Assembly (NCBI GenBank): GCA_003497765.1 | Contig: DNNY01000138.1 | Location: 1 to 14,290, forward strand | Length of the DNA stretch: 14,290 nt | Direction of reading: 5' to 3' | Source of the DNA: Oceanospirillaceae bacterium | GTDB lineage: Bacteria; Pseudomonadota; Gammaproteobacteria; Pseudomonadales; Balneatricaceae | In this document: one piece after another, positions 1-7,643 of the stretch | Layout of the letters: each line of letters begins with the position of its first letter | Position numbering within the stretch: position 1 is the first letter of the stretch | Program-made: the position numbers and the translations under genes | Notes under the pieces: generated by a model | Database searches by the model: none | The model's input: only the letters and a program-made list of their open reading frames with translations | What the model was told of the DNA's origin: nothing

Positions 1-549
1 AATAGGTAATAAACCGATATAGCGATCTTTACGAGTCACCACAAAGATATTATCCGTGGTATCCGGCATTTCTTCATGGCGCCGCAAATAGCGCAGGACA
101 GTGTCGATGGTTATATCAGGCCGGACGGTAATAATATCCGTATTCATCAGACCACCAGCGGTATCCTCAGGATACTGCAAAACGCTTTCAACCCGCTCTC
201 GATCTTGTTGGTCCATACCGTGCAGAACTTCACTTAGCACGGTATCAGGCAGTTGCTGTAAAATATCCGCTAAATCGTCCGTGTCTAGATTTTCGGTTGC
301 TGTTAGCAACTCTTGCATATCCATACTTTTCAAGAATTCGGCTTGGATATCATCACTCAGGTGTTGTAGTACCTCGCCCTCATGTTCGGCATCAATAAGA
401 TTCCACAATATTTCTCTTTCGCGCGGTGGAGAGGACTCAAGTAAGTGTGCGGTATGGGCGGGTTTTAGGGTATGGTTAAGCATATGGCGCACTTGAATAA
501 AGGCGCCACTTTCGAGGGCATCGTTAAGCTCTTGTAGCCTTGATTCCAT
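1..549 (-). CDS. mgtE: Magnesium transporter MgtE, N-terminal part (cut by window edge)
   Basis: This is the first 183 codons of an MgtE-family Mg2+ channel of the inner membrane; the rest lies beyond base 1. The visible part is the cytoplasmic N domain of helical repeats (about residues 1-125, including DDLADILQQLP at 91-101), followed by the conserved PEDTAGGLM segment (127-135) and the start of the first CBS domain (from about 137, with NIFVV and GLLPI strands). In the family, the N and CBS domains sense intracellular Mg2+ and close the pore. The start is ATG at 547-549, preceded by GGGAAG at a good distance. It lies 131 bases downstream of npr on the same strand and probably has its own promoter. 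The membrane domain is not seen, so function rests on the N-terminal signature. Confidence 0.9.
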   Translation of the reverse strand, partial: MESRLQELNDALESGAFIQVRHMLNHTLKPAHTAHLLESSPPREREILWNLIDAEHEGEVLQHLSDDIQAEFLKSMDMQELLTATENLDTDDLADILQQLPDTVLSEVLHGMDQQDRERVESVLQYPEDTAGGLMNTDIITVRPDITIDTVLRYLRRHEEMPDTTDNIFVVTRKDRYIGLLPI

Positions 550-606
550 CTTTATGCTTCCCGAAAATTAATAAACTTGCTGTTATGCCAAGCACTTATG
601 CTTATT

Positions 607-635
607 ATTTTATCTGAGCTGAGCCAGAATCGGAA
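607..635 (-). promoter_or_regulatory. Candidate sigma-70 promoter for mgtE
   Basis: On the minus strand a TAAAAT -10 element (607-612, five of six consensus bases) lies 17 bases from a weak TTCCGA -35 element (630-635). It sits in the npr-mgtE gap and would give a leader of about 50 bases before the mgtE ATG. The -35 match is poor, so this is a suggestion only. No intrinsic terminator for the upstream operon is obvious in the same gap (550-680). Confidence 0.3.
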
Positions 636-680
636 CCTTAATTCTATCAGGAAGAGAAAATTTACTGATAAATCCGTTAG

Positions 681-959
681 TTATTCATCTTCATCAAAAC
701 GATTATTGATGATATTACACACATCTGTATGGGCTTGTTGAGCACCTTCACCTTGTACCCACAGGGTTAGTTCAGTGCCCTGACTAGCAGCTAGAAGCAT
801 CACTGACATAATACTTTTGGCGTTTACCATACGTTCGGGTAAACCAATTTCTATATCACAGGCGTGTTTACTAGCAACATTGACTAGCTTGGCAGCAGCA
901 CGGGCATGAAGACCCAGCTTGTTAATGATGGTGATAGTGGACTCAATACGTTCGCTCAT
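681..959 (-). CDS. npr: Nitrogen-PTS phosphocarrier protein NPr (HPr family)
   Basis: This 92-residue HPr-like protein is NPr (PtsO), the cytoplasmic carrier that takes phosphate from EI-Ntr (PtsP) and passes it to PtsN. The phosphorylation site is visible as His18 in KLGLHARAA (14-22), and the second HPr signature NAKSIMSVM (46-54) holds Ser49 at the regulatory-serine position. Length is typical (E. coli NPr has 90 residues). The acidic tail FDEDE is a small extension. It is the last conserved member of the lptC-to-npr set and lies only 68 bases after ptsN. In most relatives rapZ sits between these two genes; here it is missing. The Shine-Dalgarno sequence before ATG 957-959 is weak. Confidence 0.93.
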   Translation of the reverse strand: MSERIESTITIINKLGLHARAAAKLVNVASKHACDIEIGLPERMVNAKSIMSVMLLAASQGTELTLWVQGEGAQQAHTDVCNIINNRFDEDE

Positions 960-987
960 GGGTTTTAGCTACTCAATTAATAGCCTG

Positions 988-1002
988 TTAGCATAATGCT
1001 AA
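988..1002. repeat. Perfect 7-bp inverted repeat between ptsN and npr
   Basis: TTAGCAT-A-ATGCTAA is a perfect 15-base inverted repeat lying in the 68-base gap between the ptsN stop and the npr start, where rapZ is usually found. A smaller AGAC/GTCT hairpin (1003-1014) is next to it. Together they could fold in the leftward transcript or bind a dimeric regulator. There is no T-tract, so it is unlikely to be a terminator. Confidence 0.5.
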
Positions 1003-1027
1003 AGACTTGTGTCTGTCCAATGGCTTA

Positions 1028-1483
1028 TTACAGGCTGGTATCTATGGCCGCGGCAAATAATTCGACGTTATTCTCACAAGCACGTAGGCGTTCTCGGAAT
1101 GATTGTTTACCAAACTGCTCTGCTAGGGTAGACAAAACTTGTAAATGTTTATTTGTGGCAGCCTTTGGTACTAGGAGGATAAACATGATATCCACCGGTT
1201 GACGGTCAATTGCGTCAAAATCCACCCCTTTATCCAACTTGACTAAGGCCCCTGTAACTTCTTCACAATTGTCCAGGCGACAGTGAGGTAAAGCAATGCC
1301 ATCGCCAAAACCCGTACTGCCAAGTTTTTCTCGACCGATTAATGCCTGAAATAGAGCCGTCGCGTCAATATTTGGAATAGTTTCAGCAAGCCATTCAGAA
1401 GTGGCTTCTAAGGCGCGTTTTTTGCTATTACACACGAGACCATTGTAGGTATGTTCAGGGGTTAATATATCGATAATGTTCAT
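1028..1483 (-). CDS. ptsN: Nitrogen-PTS regulatory protein PtsN (EIIA-Ntr)
   Basis: This 151-residue single-domain EIIA protein is PtsN, the terminal phosphoacceptor of the nitrogen PTS. In relatives it does not transport sugar but controls potassium uptake, sensor kinases and envelope stress according to its phosphorylation state. The active-site histidine is His67 in GFGDGIALPHCR (58-69), the classic PTS EIIA type-2 signature. Length fits the family (about 150-163). The ATG at 1481-1483 follows the rpoN stop by only 10 bases, with no clear Shine-Dalgarno sequence, so translational coupling to rpoN is likely. In E. coli and Pseudomonas hpf lies between rpoN and ptsN; here there is no room for it. 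Confidence 0.95.
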   Translation of the reverse strand: MNIIDILTPEHTYNGLVCNSKKRALEATSEWLAETIPNIDATALFQALIGREKLGSTGFGDGIALPHCRLDNCEEVTGALVKLDKGVDFDAIDRQPVDIMFILLVPKAATNKHLQVLSTLAEQFGKQSFRERLRACENNVELFAAAIDTSL

Positions 1484-1493
1484 GACTAAAAAT

Positions 1494-3011
1494 TTAAGCT
1501 AGGCGTTTACGTTCATTGGAAGGGGGAATATTCATACTTTCCCGGTATTTGGCCACAGTGCGCCGTGCTACCTGAATGCCTTGTTCCTCCAATAACCCAG
1601 TTAGTTTGCTATCACTAAGGGGTTTGCGGGGCAATTCAGCAGCAATCAATTTTTTAATTAAAGCTCTGATAGCGGTACTTGAAGCTTCACCACCATTGGC
1701 TGTGGACACATGACTGGAAAAGAAATATTTGAGTTCAAAGATACCCCTAGGGGTATGAATATACTTTTGGGTAGTTACCCGAGAAATAGTTGATTCATGC
1801 ATCTCGACCTGTTCAGCTATCTCTGCCAAAACCAGGGGTTTCATGGCTTCTTCACCAAATTCTAAAAAACCCTGTTGGATTTCACAGATCCTGCCGGCAA
1901 CTTTTAACAAAGTATCATTGCGGCTTTCAAGGCTTTTTAAGAACCATTTAGCTTCTTGTAGGTGACTTTTAATAAACTGGCTATCACTGGCGTTAACTGA
2001 TTTGCCAAGGGAGGCATAACTTTGATTGATGCGAATTTTGGGAGCTGCGTCGGGGTTTAGTTCGACTAGCCAACTATTATTTACCTTTTTGACCATCACA
2101 TCTGGTATAACATATTCCGCATGGTTGATGGCTACCTTGGCACCTGGTTCAGGTTGAAGGCTGGTAATAACAGCAATAATGCTTTGTAATTGCTGTTCTT
2201 TATAACCTGAGCGTCGGCGTAACAGATTGTAGTCGTGACTGCCTAAAATATCTAGGTACTGGTCAACAATGGTAATCGCCCCCTCTAAAAAGGGTGTCTC
2301 AGTGGGCATTTGGCGTAATTGGATTAACAGACATTCGCGTAAATCTTGGGCTCCTACACCCACGGGATCAAACTGTTGTATCCTATGAAGGACAGCAAGC
2401 AATTCCTCTAGCTCAATGGGTGTCTCGAGACCCAAATCCAGAAGATTATTATTAATACCGTCTAATAGCTCTGCATGGCTTTGGGTCAAATAACCGCGAT
2501 CATCAATGGCATCTATAATGCTGGTACTGATAAAGCGATCTAAGTCAGTCATTGGTGTCAGATTAAGCTGCCAATGGAGGTGGGATTGAAGATCAGGCGT
2601 ATCACCATTGATACTATCAAAATCAAAGTCGTCACCACTAGCAATCGAACCTGAGCCAGCAACATTTTGGAACACATCATCCCAAGCACTGTCTGTAGCT
2701 AATTCGACTGGAATATCTTCACTCCAATCACTATCAACTATGGTTTCATCCTCGAGGTGATCACTTACCTTAATGCCATCTTTAATATCATTATCGTTGG
2801 CTAGTTGATTGTCACTGATACTTGGTTGTTGCTCATTTTCATGACCTAAGTCCATGTCGTCTTCCATCTCCAGCATAGGGTTACTATCAAGGGCCTGCTG
2901 AATTTCCTGTTGTAAATCCAGAGTTGATAGTTGTAATAAACGAATCGCTTGTTGCAGTTGTGGTGTCATAGCCAACTGCTGATTCATCTTTAACTGTAAA
3001 GAAGCTTTCAT
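1494..3011 (-). CDS. rpoN: RNA polymerase sigma-54 factor RpoN
   Basis: This 505-residue protein is sigma-54, which directs core RNA polymerase to -24/-12 promoters that need ATP-dependent enhancer-binding activators. Region I is the glutamine/leucine-rich N-terminus (1-48, with QLAMTPQLQQAIRLLQLS), which contacts activators. An acidic region II follows (about 50-130, rich in D and E). Then come the core-binding domain and the DNA-binding domain with a helix-turn-helix. The RpoN box is present as ARRTVAKYRE (482-491), which reads the -24 element, and the C-terminus ends in ERKRLA as in homologues. Length is close to normal (E. coli 477, Pseudomonas about 497). It lies 26 bases after lptB. No good Shine-Dalgarno sequence precedes the ATG. 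Confidence 0.97.
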   Translation of the reverse strand: MKASLQLKMNQQLAMTPQLQQAIRLLQLSTLDLQQEIQQALDSNPMLEMEDDMDLGHENEQQPSISDNQLANDNDIKDGIKVSDHLEDETIVDSDWSEDIPVELATDSAWDDVFQNVAGSGSIASGDDFDFDSINGDTPDLQSHLHWQLNLTPMTDLDRFISTSIIDAIDDRGYLTQSHAELLDGINNNLLDLGLETPIELEELLAVLHRIQQFDPVGVGAQDLRECLLIQLRQMPTETPFLEGAITIVDQYLDILGSHDYNLLRRRSGYKEQQLQSIIAVITSLQPEPGAKVAINHAEYVIPDVMVKKVNNSWLVELNPDAAPKIRINQSYASLGKSVNASDSQFIKSHLQEAKWFLKSLESRNDTLLKVAGRICEIQQGFLEFGEEAMKPLVLAEIAEQVEMHESTISRVTTQKYIHTPRGIFELKYFFSSHVSTANGGEASSTAIRALIKKLIAAELPRKPLSDSKLTGLLEEQGIQVARRTVAKYRESMNIPPSNERKRLA

Positions 3012-3037
3012 ACAAAAAATTAGGGAACCAATAGTGG

Positions 3038-3763
3038 TTAGAGACTAAAATTGTCGCCCAAGTATACATCTTTTACTTGTTGATTGGCTAAAATCTCATG
3101 GCTGGAACCGGCAGCAAGGATATATCCCTCACTGACGATATAGGCTAAATCACATATATCGAGAGTTTCTCTAACATTGTGATCGGTAATTAAAACACCA
3201 ATACCCTTATCACTAAGGTGGTTAATGATCTGCTTAATATCACCCACGGAAATTGGGTCAACACCGGCAAAAGGTTCATCCAACAATATAAATTGTGGAT
3301 CACTAGCCAGAGCTCTAGCAATCTCTACCCGTCTTCTTTCGCCGCCAGATAAGCTCATGCCAAGGCTGTCACGGATATGCCCTATATTAAATTCAGTTAA
3401 TAAGTTTTCCAACTTAGCTGTTTGGGCTGCTCCGTCTAGGTCATTACGAGTTTGTAAAATAGCCATGATATTTTCAGCAACACTTAGTTTGCGAAATACT
3501 GAAGCCTCTTGCGGCAAGTAGCCAATACCAGCTTGTGCACGGCCATGCATAGGCAAAGATGAAATATCTTGCTGATCAATAAACACTTGCCCTTTGTCAG
3601 CTTTAATTAGCCCTACGATCATGTAAAAACAAGTGGTTTTGCCGGCGCCATTGGGGCCTAGCAAGCCCACTACCTGGCCAGATTTCACAGCAATAGTCAC
3701 ATCTTTAACGATGGCACGTTTGCTGTAGCTTTTAGCTAAATTGCGTGCTTCCAGGTGAGACAT
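3038..3763 (-). CDS. lptB: LPS export ABC transporter ATP-binding protein LptB
   Basis: LptB is the cytoplasmic ATPase that drives LPS extraction from the inner membrane with LptF, LptG and LptC. All ABC elements are visible in the 241 residues: Walker [10 protein letters not shown] (36-44), Q-loop Gln85 in YLPQEAS, signature LSGGE (138-142), Walker B FILLDEP with catalytic Glu163, and the switch His195 in ITDHNVRET. The length equals that of E. coli LptB. It starts 4 bases after the lptA stop, consistent with coupling within lptC-lptA-lptB. The LptF and LptG partners are not in the window, which is usual because they are encoded elsewhere. Confidence 0.97.
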   Translation of the reverse strand: MSHLEARNLAKSYSKRAIVKDVTIAVKSGQVVGLLGPNGAGKTTCFYMIVGLIKADKGQVFIDQQDISSLPMHGRAQAGIGYLPQEASVFRKLSVAENIMAILQTRNDLDGAAQTAKLENLLTEFNIGHIRDSLGMSLSGGERRRVEIARALASDPQFILLDEPFAGVDPISVGDIKQIINHLSDKGIGVLITDHNVRETLDICDLAYIVSEGYILAAGSSHEILANQQVKDVYLGDNFSL

Positions 3764-3767
3764 AGAT

Positions 3768-4280
3768 TTAGCTGCCAGGATTAAAGATCATTTTGACACG
3801 TTGCTTGGTATTAGGTGCGGCACTGGCTTTTACCTTTTCCTCTCCCACAGCATACTCAATTTTGTCACCACTAAATTGATTACCTTTTTGGTGCAGCGCG
3901 GCATTACCTGTTAGCAAAATAATATCCTTGGCAAGATTGTAGTTTAACTCATCGGCCCAAGCTTCTAGCAAACTGCCATCACTTTCCGTTGTTTGCTGTA
4001 AATGTGCTTGGGTGCTGTCATTACCTTTGGCCAGAAAACGTTCTATATTGTTGTTACTATCCATAATGATCTCAATGCTATCGGCATGAATAGTCATAGA
4101 GCCTTGGGTAACCACGACATCACCAGAATAAATATAGTAACCCTTAGCTTCATCCATCACAGCTGAGTTGGCTTCAAGGCTGACCGGCTGCTTGCGGTCA
4201 CTATCTAAAGCAAAAGCCGCGCTAGAAAACGCGATCAGGCTGGCTAACAGTAATTGCGGTACTAACAAATTAAAAAACAT
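3768..4280 (-). CDS. lptA: LPS transport periplasmic bridge protein LptA
   Basis: LptA is a periplasmic beta-jellyroll protein that polymerises into the bridge carrying LPS from LptC to LptD. The 170-residue product begins with a signal peptide (about 1-24, [15 protein letters not shown], probable cleavage after AFA). The OstA/LptA domain follows with characteristic strands such as [36 protein letters not shown] and [15 protein letters not shown]. Length is close to that of E. coli LptA (185). It begins 4 bases after the lptC stop and has AGGA upstream of ATG 4278-4280. The order lptC-lptA-lptB is the conserved one. Confidence 0.94.
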   Translation of the reverse strand: MFFNLLVPQLLLASLIAFSSAAFALDSDRKQPVSLEANSAVMDEAKGYYIYSGDVVVTQGSMTIHADSIEIIMDSNNNIERFLAKGNDSTQAHLQQTTESDGSLLEAWADELNYNLAKDIILLTGNAALHQKGNQFSGDKIEYAVGEEKVKASAAPNTKQRVKMIFNPGS

Positions 4281-4284
4281 AAAA

Positions 4285-4857
4285 CTAGTTTCCTGGTTGT
4301 AGTTGGCCTCTTACCTGACTCAACAAATTAAGTTTTTGCGTGTCCATATCTAACTTGAGACCTTGACTTTGCAATTGACTTTGGCCGCCTTGGATATTTG
4401 TTTGCTGGTTACCCATAAGCAAGTTTTGTTGGGGTAAGATTTTAAGGCTTTCTGTGGTCAAGCTCAAAGGATTTTCTTGGGCAGGGCCATTAGTGATAAA
4501 AACTTCACCTTCAAGGTTAATTTGCGCACCTGAATCAATAACCACCCCATTGTCTGCGCGACCAAACCATGCAGCACGATTTGTTTGAAACAGTTGAAAG
4601 CTGGGTTCGGCAATATCTGTAGTTGCAAATTCCATAATATGGGTAAAGCGTTGGCCACTTATTTTGCTGCTTAAGTAGCCAGTTTCATCGTATTGAAGGC
4701 TAGTCGCTTGTGCCAAGAAATAATCGGGAGAATACTCTTGTGTTAGTTGGCTGGATAAATTTTCTACTTGTTGTTGCCAGAGCCATAAGCCCGACAATAA
4801 CAATAATACTGCCAATAGATTGATCAGAATCCATTTTATATTGAGCTTGGCTAGCAT
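4285..4857 (-). CDS. lptC: LPS export inner-membrane protein LptC
   Basis: LptC is the bitopic inner-membrane subunit that receives LPS from LptB2FG and hands it to LptA. The 190-residue protein has one N-terminal transmembrane helix (about residues 10-28, WILINLLAVLLLLSGLWLW) and a periplasmic beta-jellyroll domain with lines such as FTHIMEFATTDIAEP, GRADNGVVIDSGAQINLEGEVFI and SLTTESLKILP, which fit the LptC family. Length equals that of E. coli LptC (191). It is the first gene of the leftward set here: kdsC and kdsD, its usual upstream partners, are missing, and a likely promoter lies directly upstream. AGGT 9 bases before ATG 4855-4857 can serve as ribosome binding site. Confidence 0.92.
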   Translation of the reverse strand: MLAKLNIKWILINLLAVLLLLSGLWLWQQQVENLSSQLTQEYSPDYFLAQATSLQYDETGYLSSKISGQRFTHIMEFATTDIAEPSFQLFQTNRAAWFGRADNGVVIDSGAQINLEGEVFITNGPAQENPLSLTTESLKILPQQNLLMGNQQTNIQGGQSQLQSQGLKLDMDTQKLNLLSQVRGQLQPGN

Positions 4858-4888
4858 AGATATTTACCTGAAAATAGGGATGCTTTGC

Positions 4889-4916
4889 ATAATAGTATGA
4901 CTATCCATAGTCACAA
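4889..4916 (-). promoter_or_regulatory. Probable sigma-70 promoter of lptC with inverted repeat in its spacer
   Basis: On the minus strand, TTGTGA (4911-4916, four of six consensus bases) and TATTAT (4889-4894, five of six) are separated by 16 bases. Transcription would begin near 4882, about 25 bases before the lptC ATG. The spacer overlaps a perfect inverted repeat, TGACTAT-CC-ATAGTCA on the plus strand (4898-4913), which would be well placed for a repressor or activator. That a protein binds here is inference. Confidence 0.55.
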
Positions 4917-4924
4917 TAGTTCGC

Positions 4925-5872
4925 TTAGGCTTGGGCGCTAACATAAAGCACATACAGATAGAGGATGTAAATACACAACAGCACTATGCCCATCCAGCGT
5001 TGTATGGAACCACCTTTTCTCGCTTTAAAACCAATAGCAAATAAAAGCAAAGTAAGGCCTAGCATCAGACCATAATCACGCCATAAAGCGCCAGCACTAA
5101 TGGTGGCTGGATAAATTAAGCCTGGTAAGGCCATGACGGCGAGTAAATTAAAAATATTAGAGCCAATGATATTACCAATCGCCATCGCATGTTTGCCTTT
5201 GCGGGCACTGACGATAGAGGCAGCAAGTTCCGGTAGGCTAGTACCGATTGCTACGATTGTCAGGCCAATCACTAAATCACTTACACCTAACTGAACGGCA
5301 ATGTCCGTTGCGCCCCAGACAAGAATACGAGAACCAAATCCTAAGGTGATTAAGCCAATAATTAGCCATAGTATACCTGGTACCAAGGCCATGTCAGGAA
5401 TATCTTGGGTGATAGGGTTTTTGTCTTGTTCTTGAAAGCGCTTAAATAAACTTAAACATATGCCTAAACCACCCAGCATTAGTAAACCGTCAACGAAACC
5501 AATATGTTGATCCCATAGTAAAAAGCCAGTGCCTATGGTCACTAGGGTTAATACAGGTAATTCGTGGCGAACTAATGCAGCACGAATGGGTAATGATGCA
5601 AACACAGCAGTACCACCGAGCACAAGGGCAATATTGGCAATATTTGAGCCTAGGGCGTTACCTATTGCTAATCCAGGTGATTCATTGAAAGCAGCTGTAG
5701 CGGATACCAGAATCTCTGGCGCTGAAGTACCAAAAGCAATGACCGTTAGGCCTATAAGCATTGGTGACATGCCTAAATGGTAGGCGGTTGCAGAAGCACC
5801 ATCAACAAAGCGATTAGCGCTCCAAATCAAGAGGACTAAACCCGCAAGAATAGCAAAAGCAGGGACAAGCAT
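4925..5872 (-). CDS. yrbG: Calcium/sodium exchanger family protein YrbG
   Basis: This 315-residue inner-membrane protein belongs to the Ca2+:cation antiporter (CaCA) family and corresponds in position and sequence to E. coli YrbG. It has about ten transmembrane segments in two inverted halves. The alpha-repeat motifs that bind the ion are plain in both: FGTSAPE (47-53) with GNALGSN (71-77), and IGTSLPE (209-215) with GNIIGSN (233-239). The acidic residues Glu53 and Glu215 are retained, so it should be active. It is divergent from mlaF as in E. coli, but lptC follows instead of kdsD and kdsC. No Shine-Dalgarno sequence is visible before ATG 5870-5872. The transported ion in this subfamily is not firmly known. 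Confidence 0.92.
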   Translation of the reverse strand: MLVPAFAILAGLVLLIWSANRFVDGASATAYHLGMSPMLIGLTVIAFGTSAPEILVSATAAFNESPGLAIGNALGSNIANIALVLGGTAVFASLPIRAALVRHELPVLTLVTIGTGFLLWDQHIGFVDGLLMLGGLGICLSLFKRFQEQDKNPITQDIPDMALVPGILWLIIGLITLGFGSRILVWGATDIAVQLGVSDLVIGLTIVAIGTSLPELAASIVSARKGKHAMAIGNIIGSNIFNLLAVMALPGLIYPATISAGALWRDYGLMLGLTLLLFAIGFKARKGGSIQRWMGIVLLCIYILYLYVLYVSAQA

Positions 5873-6004
5873 ATGGGAAGCAAGATTAATATTAAGAATG
5901 ATGGTTAGAATACCACAGTAGGGTCTATTAATGCTAAACTTGGGGAATGTTTTTATGGCCAGTGTGGTCTAATAGTTATAGCAAATAAAAGAGTGAAACT
6001 ATAT
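5873..6004. promoter_or_regulatory. Divergent yrbG/mlaF intergenic region
   Basis: This 132-base AT-rich region must hold the start signals for both flanking genes. For mlaF, TCTAAT (5968-5973) has an upstream TG at 5965-5966, which makes an extended -10. For yrbG on the minus strand, TATTCT (5907-5912 as complement) also has the TG-N of an extended -10. Neither has a convincing -35. A 10-base palindrome TTAATATTAA lies at 5886-5895. The assignments are tentative. Confidence 0.35.
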
Positions 6005-6859
6005 ATGCCCCAAACTCCTTTGGTGGAAATAAGTGACTTGCATTTTGCACGTGACACTAGGGCTATCTTTAGTGGCCTAAATATGCAAATTCAGCAGGGC
6101 TGCATCACGGCCATTATGGGTCCTAGTGGTTGCGGAAAGACCACATTATTGCGTCTGATCGGCGGGCAATTGACACCACAACAGGGTCAAATCAAAGTCT
6201 TCGATCAAGCTTTAATTAATATATCTAGGGATAAGTTGACGCAATTACGTGGGCGTATGGGTATGCTATTTCAAAGTGGCGCTTTGTTTACGGATCTAAA
6301 TGTGTTTGAAAATGTCGCCTTTCCGTTACGTGAGCATACCTCAATGAGCGCTGATGAACTCCATGATAAGGTTTTATTAATGCTAGATGCCGTTGGCTTA
6401 AGAGGCACAAAAGAACTAATGCCTGCTGAATTATCAGGTGGCATGGCTAGGCGTGTTGCTTTAGCTCGAGCCATTGCTATGGAACCAGAGCTAGTCCTTT
6501 ATGATGAGCCTTTTACTGGTCAGGATCCTATAGCCATGGCGGTCCTACAACGTCTAATTCGCTCATTAAACGATAGTTTACAGATGACCAGTGTGCTCGT
6601 TTCTCATGATGTGACTGAGGCCTGCGAAATTGCTGACGATTTGATTTTATTAGGCCGTGGTGGTGTAGTGGCTCAAGGTAGTCCAGATAAACTATTAAAC
6701 AGCTCAGATCCGTTGGTCTACCAATTTATGCACGGTCAGGCTGATGGTGCTATACCATTTCATTATCCAGCCCCAGAATTGATAACAGAATTACGCACAA
6801 CAAAAGCTAAGTCCGGTCTTCAGGCTTCAACGCAAACCCATAGTTCGGAGTCTCATTAG
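6005..6859 (+). CDS. mlaF: Phospholipid ABC transporter ATP-binding protein MlaF
   Basis: MlaF is the cytoplasmic ATPase of the MlaFEDB complex, which moves phospholipid between the inner membrane and the periplasmic carrier MlaC to keep the outer membrane asymmetric. Counting from ATG 6005, Walker A GPSGCGKT is at 39-46, followed by the MlaF-typical [24 protein letters not shown] region, signature LSGGMARR (143-150), Walker B LVLYDEP and the VSHDV switch. An in-frame GTG at 5993 would add four residues; I prefer ATG because the purine-rich AAAAGAG lies upstream of it, though at about 11 bases spacing. The C-terminal tail after FHYPAPEL is about 24 polar residues. In E. coli the MlaF C-terminus lies near MlaB, which is not encoded here. 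mlaE begins one base after the stop. Confidence 0.95.
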   Translation: MPQTPLVEISDLHFARDTRAIFSGLNMQIQQGCITAIMGPSGCGKTTLLRLIGGQLTPQQGQIKVFDQALINISRDKLTQLRGRMGMLFQSGALFTDLNVFENVAFPLREHTSMSADELHDKVLLMLDAVGLRGTKELMPAELSGGMARRVALARAIAMEPELVLYDEPFTGQDPIAMAVLQRLIRSLNDSLQMTSVLVSHDVTEACEIADDLILLGRGGVVAQGSPDKLLNSSDPLVYQFMHGQADGAIPFHYPAPELITELRTTKAKSGLQASTQTHSSESH

Positions 6860-6860
6860 T

Positions 6861-7643
6861 ATGCTTGTTAATCACCTACAGTCTCTCGGTCAATGGCTGC
6901 TCCGCAGTTTAGGCGGATTAGGTGGGGCGCTATTTATGTTATTGCAATCGGTAAATGTGGTGCCTGGTCCAAGAGGTTGGCAGCGTTTAGTACAGCAATT
7001 GTATGTGGTTGGCGTGCAGTCTCTAATAATTATTATCGTATCGGCAGCCTTTATTGGGATGGTTTTGGGGCTCCAAGGATATACATTGTTGGTGGATTAT
7101 GGGTCTGAACAAGCGGTTGGGCAGATGGTTGCTTTAACCTTGGTGCGAGAATTAGCCCCGGTAGTGGCCGCCTTATTATTTGCTGGTCGTGCTGGTTCAG
7201 CATTAACTGCTGAACTAGGATTGATGAAAGCCACAGAGCAATTGGCCAGCTTAGAGATGTTTGGTGTTGATCCATTACATCGTATTGTTGCCCCGCGCTT
7301 TATTGCTGGGGTAATTGCCTTGCCCATATTGGTGGTTATCTTTAATTTGGTAGGGATCTATGGTGGGCATTTAATAGCTGTAGATTGGCTAGGTGTTCAT
7401 AGTGGAGCCTATTGGGGCAATATGCAGGCTGCTGTTAGTTTTGCAGACGATATTGTCAATGGTCTAATTAAAGCCTTGGTGTTTGCTGTGCTAGTCACCT
7501 GGACAGCTTTATATCAGGGCTATATGTGTGAACCTACGTCTCAAGGTATCAGTACTGCAACAACACGCACAGTGGTATATTCATCATTGTTGATCTTAGG
7601 TTTTGATTTTATTTTGACAGCATTAATGTTTGGAGGCCTGTAA
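6861..7643 (+). CDS. mlaE: Phospholipid ABC transporter permease MlaE
   Basis: MlaE is the inner-membrane permease at the centre of the Mla complex. The 260-residue length equals that of E. coli MlaE. Several hydrophobic segments are present, including [21 protein letters not shown] and [21 protein letters not shown]; the latter and [13 protein letters not shown] are the most conserved MlaE motifs and contact the ATPase. The ATG follows the mlaF stop with one base between, and GGAG (6847-6850) lies in the end of mlaF. Its stop overlaps the mlaD start as TAATG, which points to coupled translation. Confidence 0.96.
   Translation: MLVNHLQSLGQWLLRSLGGLGGALFMLLQSVNVVPGPRGWQRLVQQLYVVGVQSLIIIIVSAAFIGMVLGLQGYTLLVDYGSEQAVGQMVALTLVRELAPVVAALLFAGRAGSALTAELGLMKATEQLASLEMFGVDPLHRIVAPRFIAGVIALPILVVIFNLVGIYGGHLIAVDWLGVHSGAYWGNMQAAVSFADDIVNGLIKALVFAVLVTWTALYQGYMCEPTSQGISTATTRTVVYSSLLILGFDFILTALMFGGL

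Noticed and set aside
101..496. Open frame of 131 codons on the plus strand
   Set aside because: It lies opposite the MgtE coding sequence, and its translation is serine/cysteine-rich with no recognisable family. The minus-strand MgtE frame explains the region.
2887..3069. Open frame of 60 codons overlapping the rpoN start and lptB end
   Set aside because: It overlaps two well-supported genes in another frame and has no ribosome site or family resemblance.
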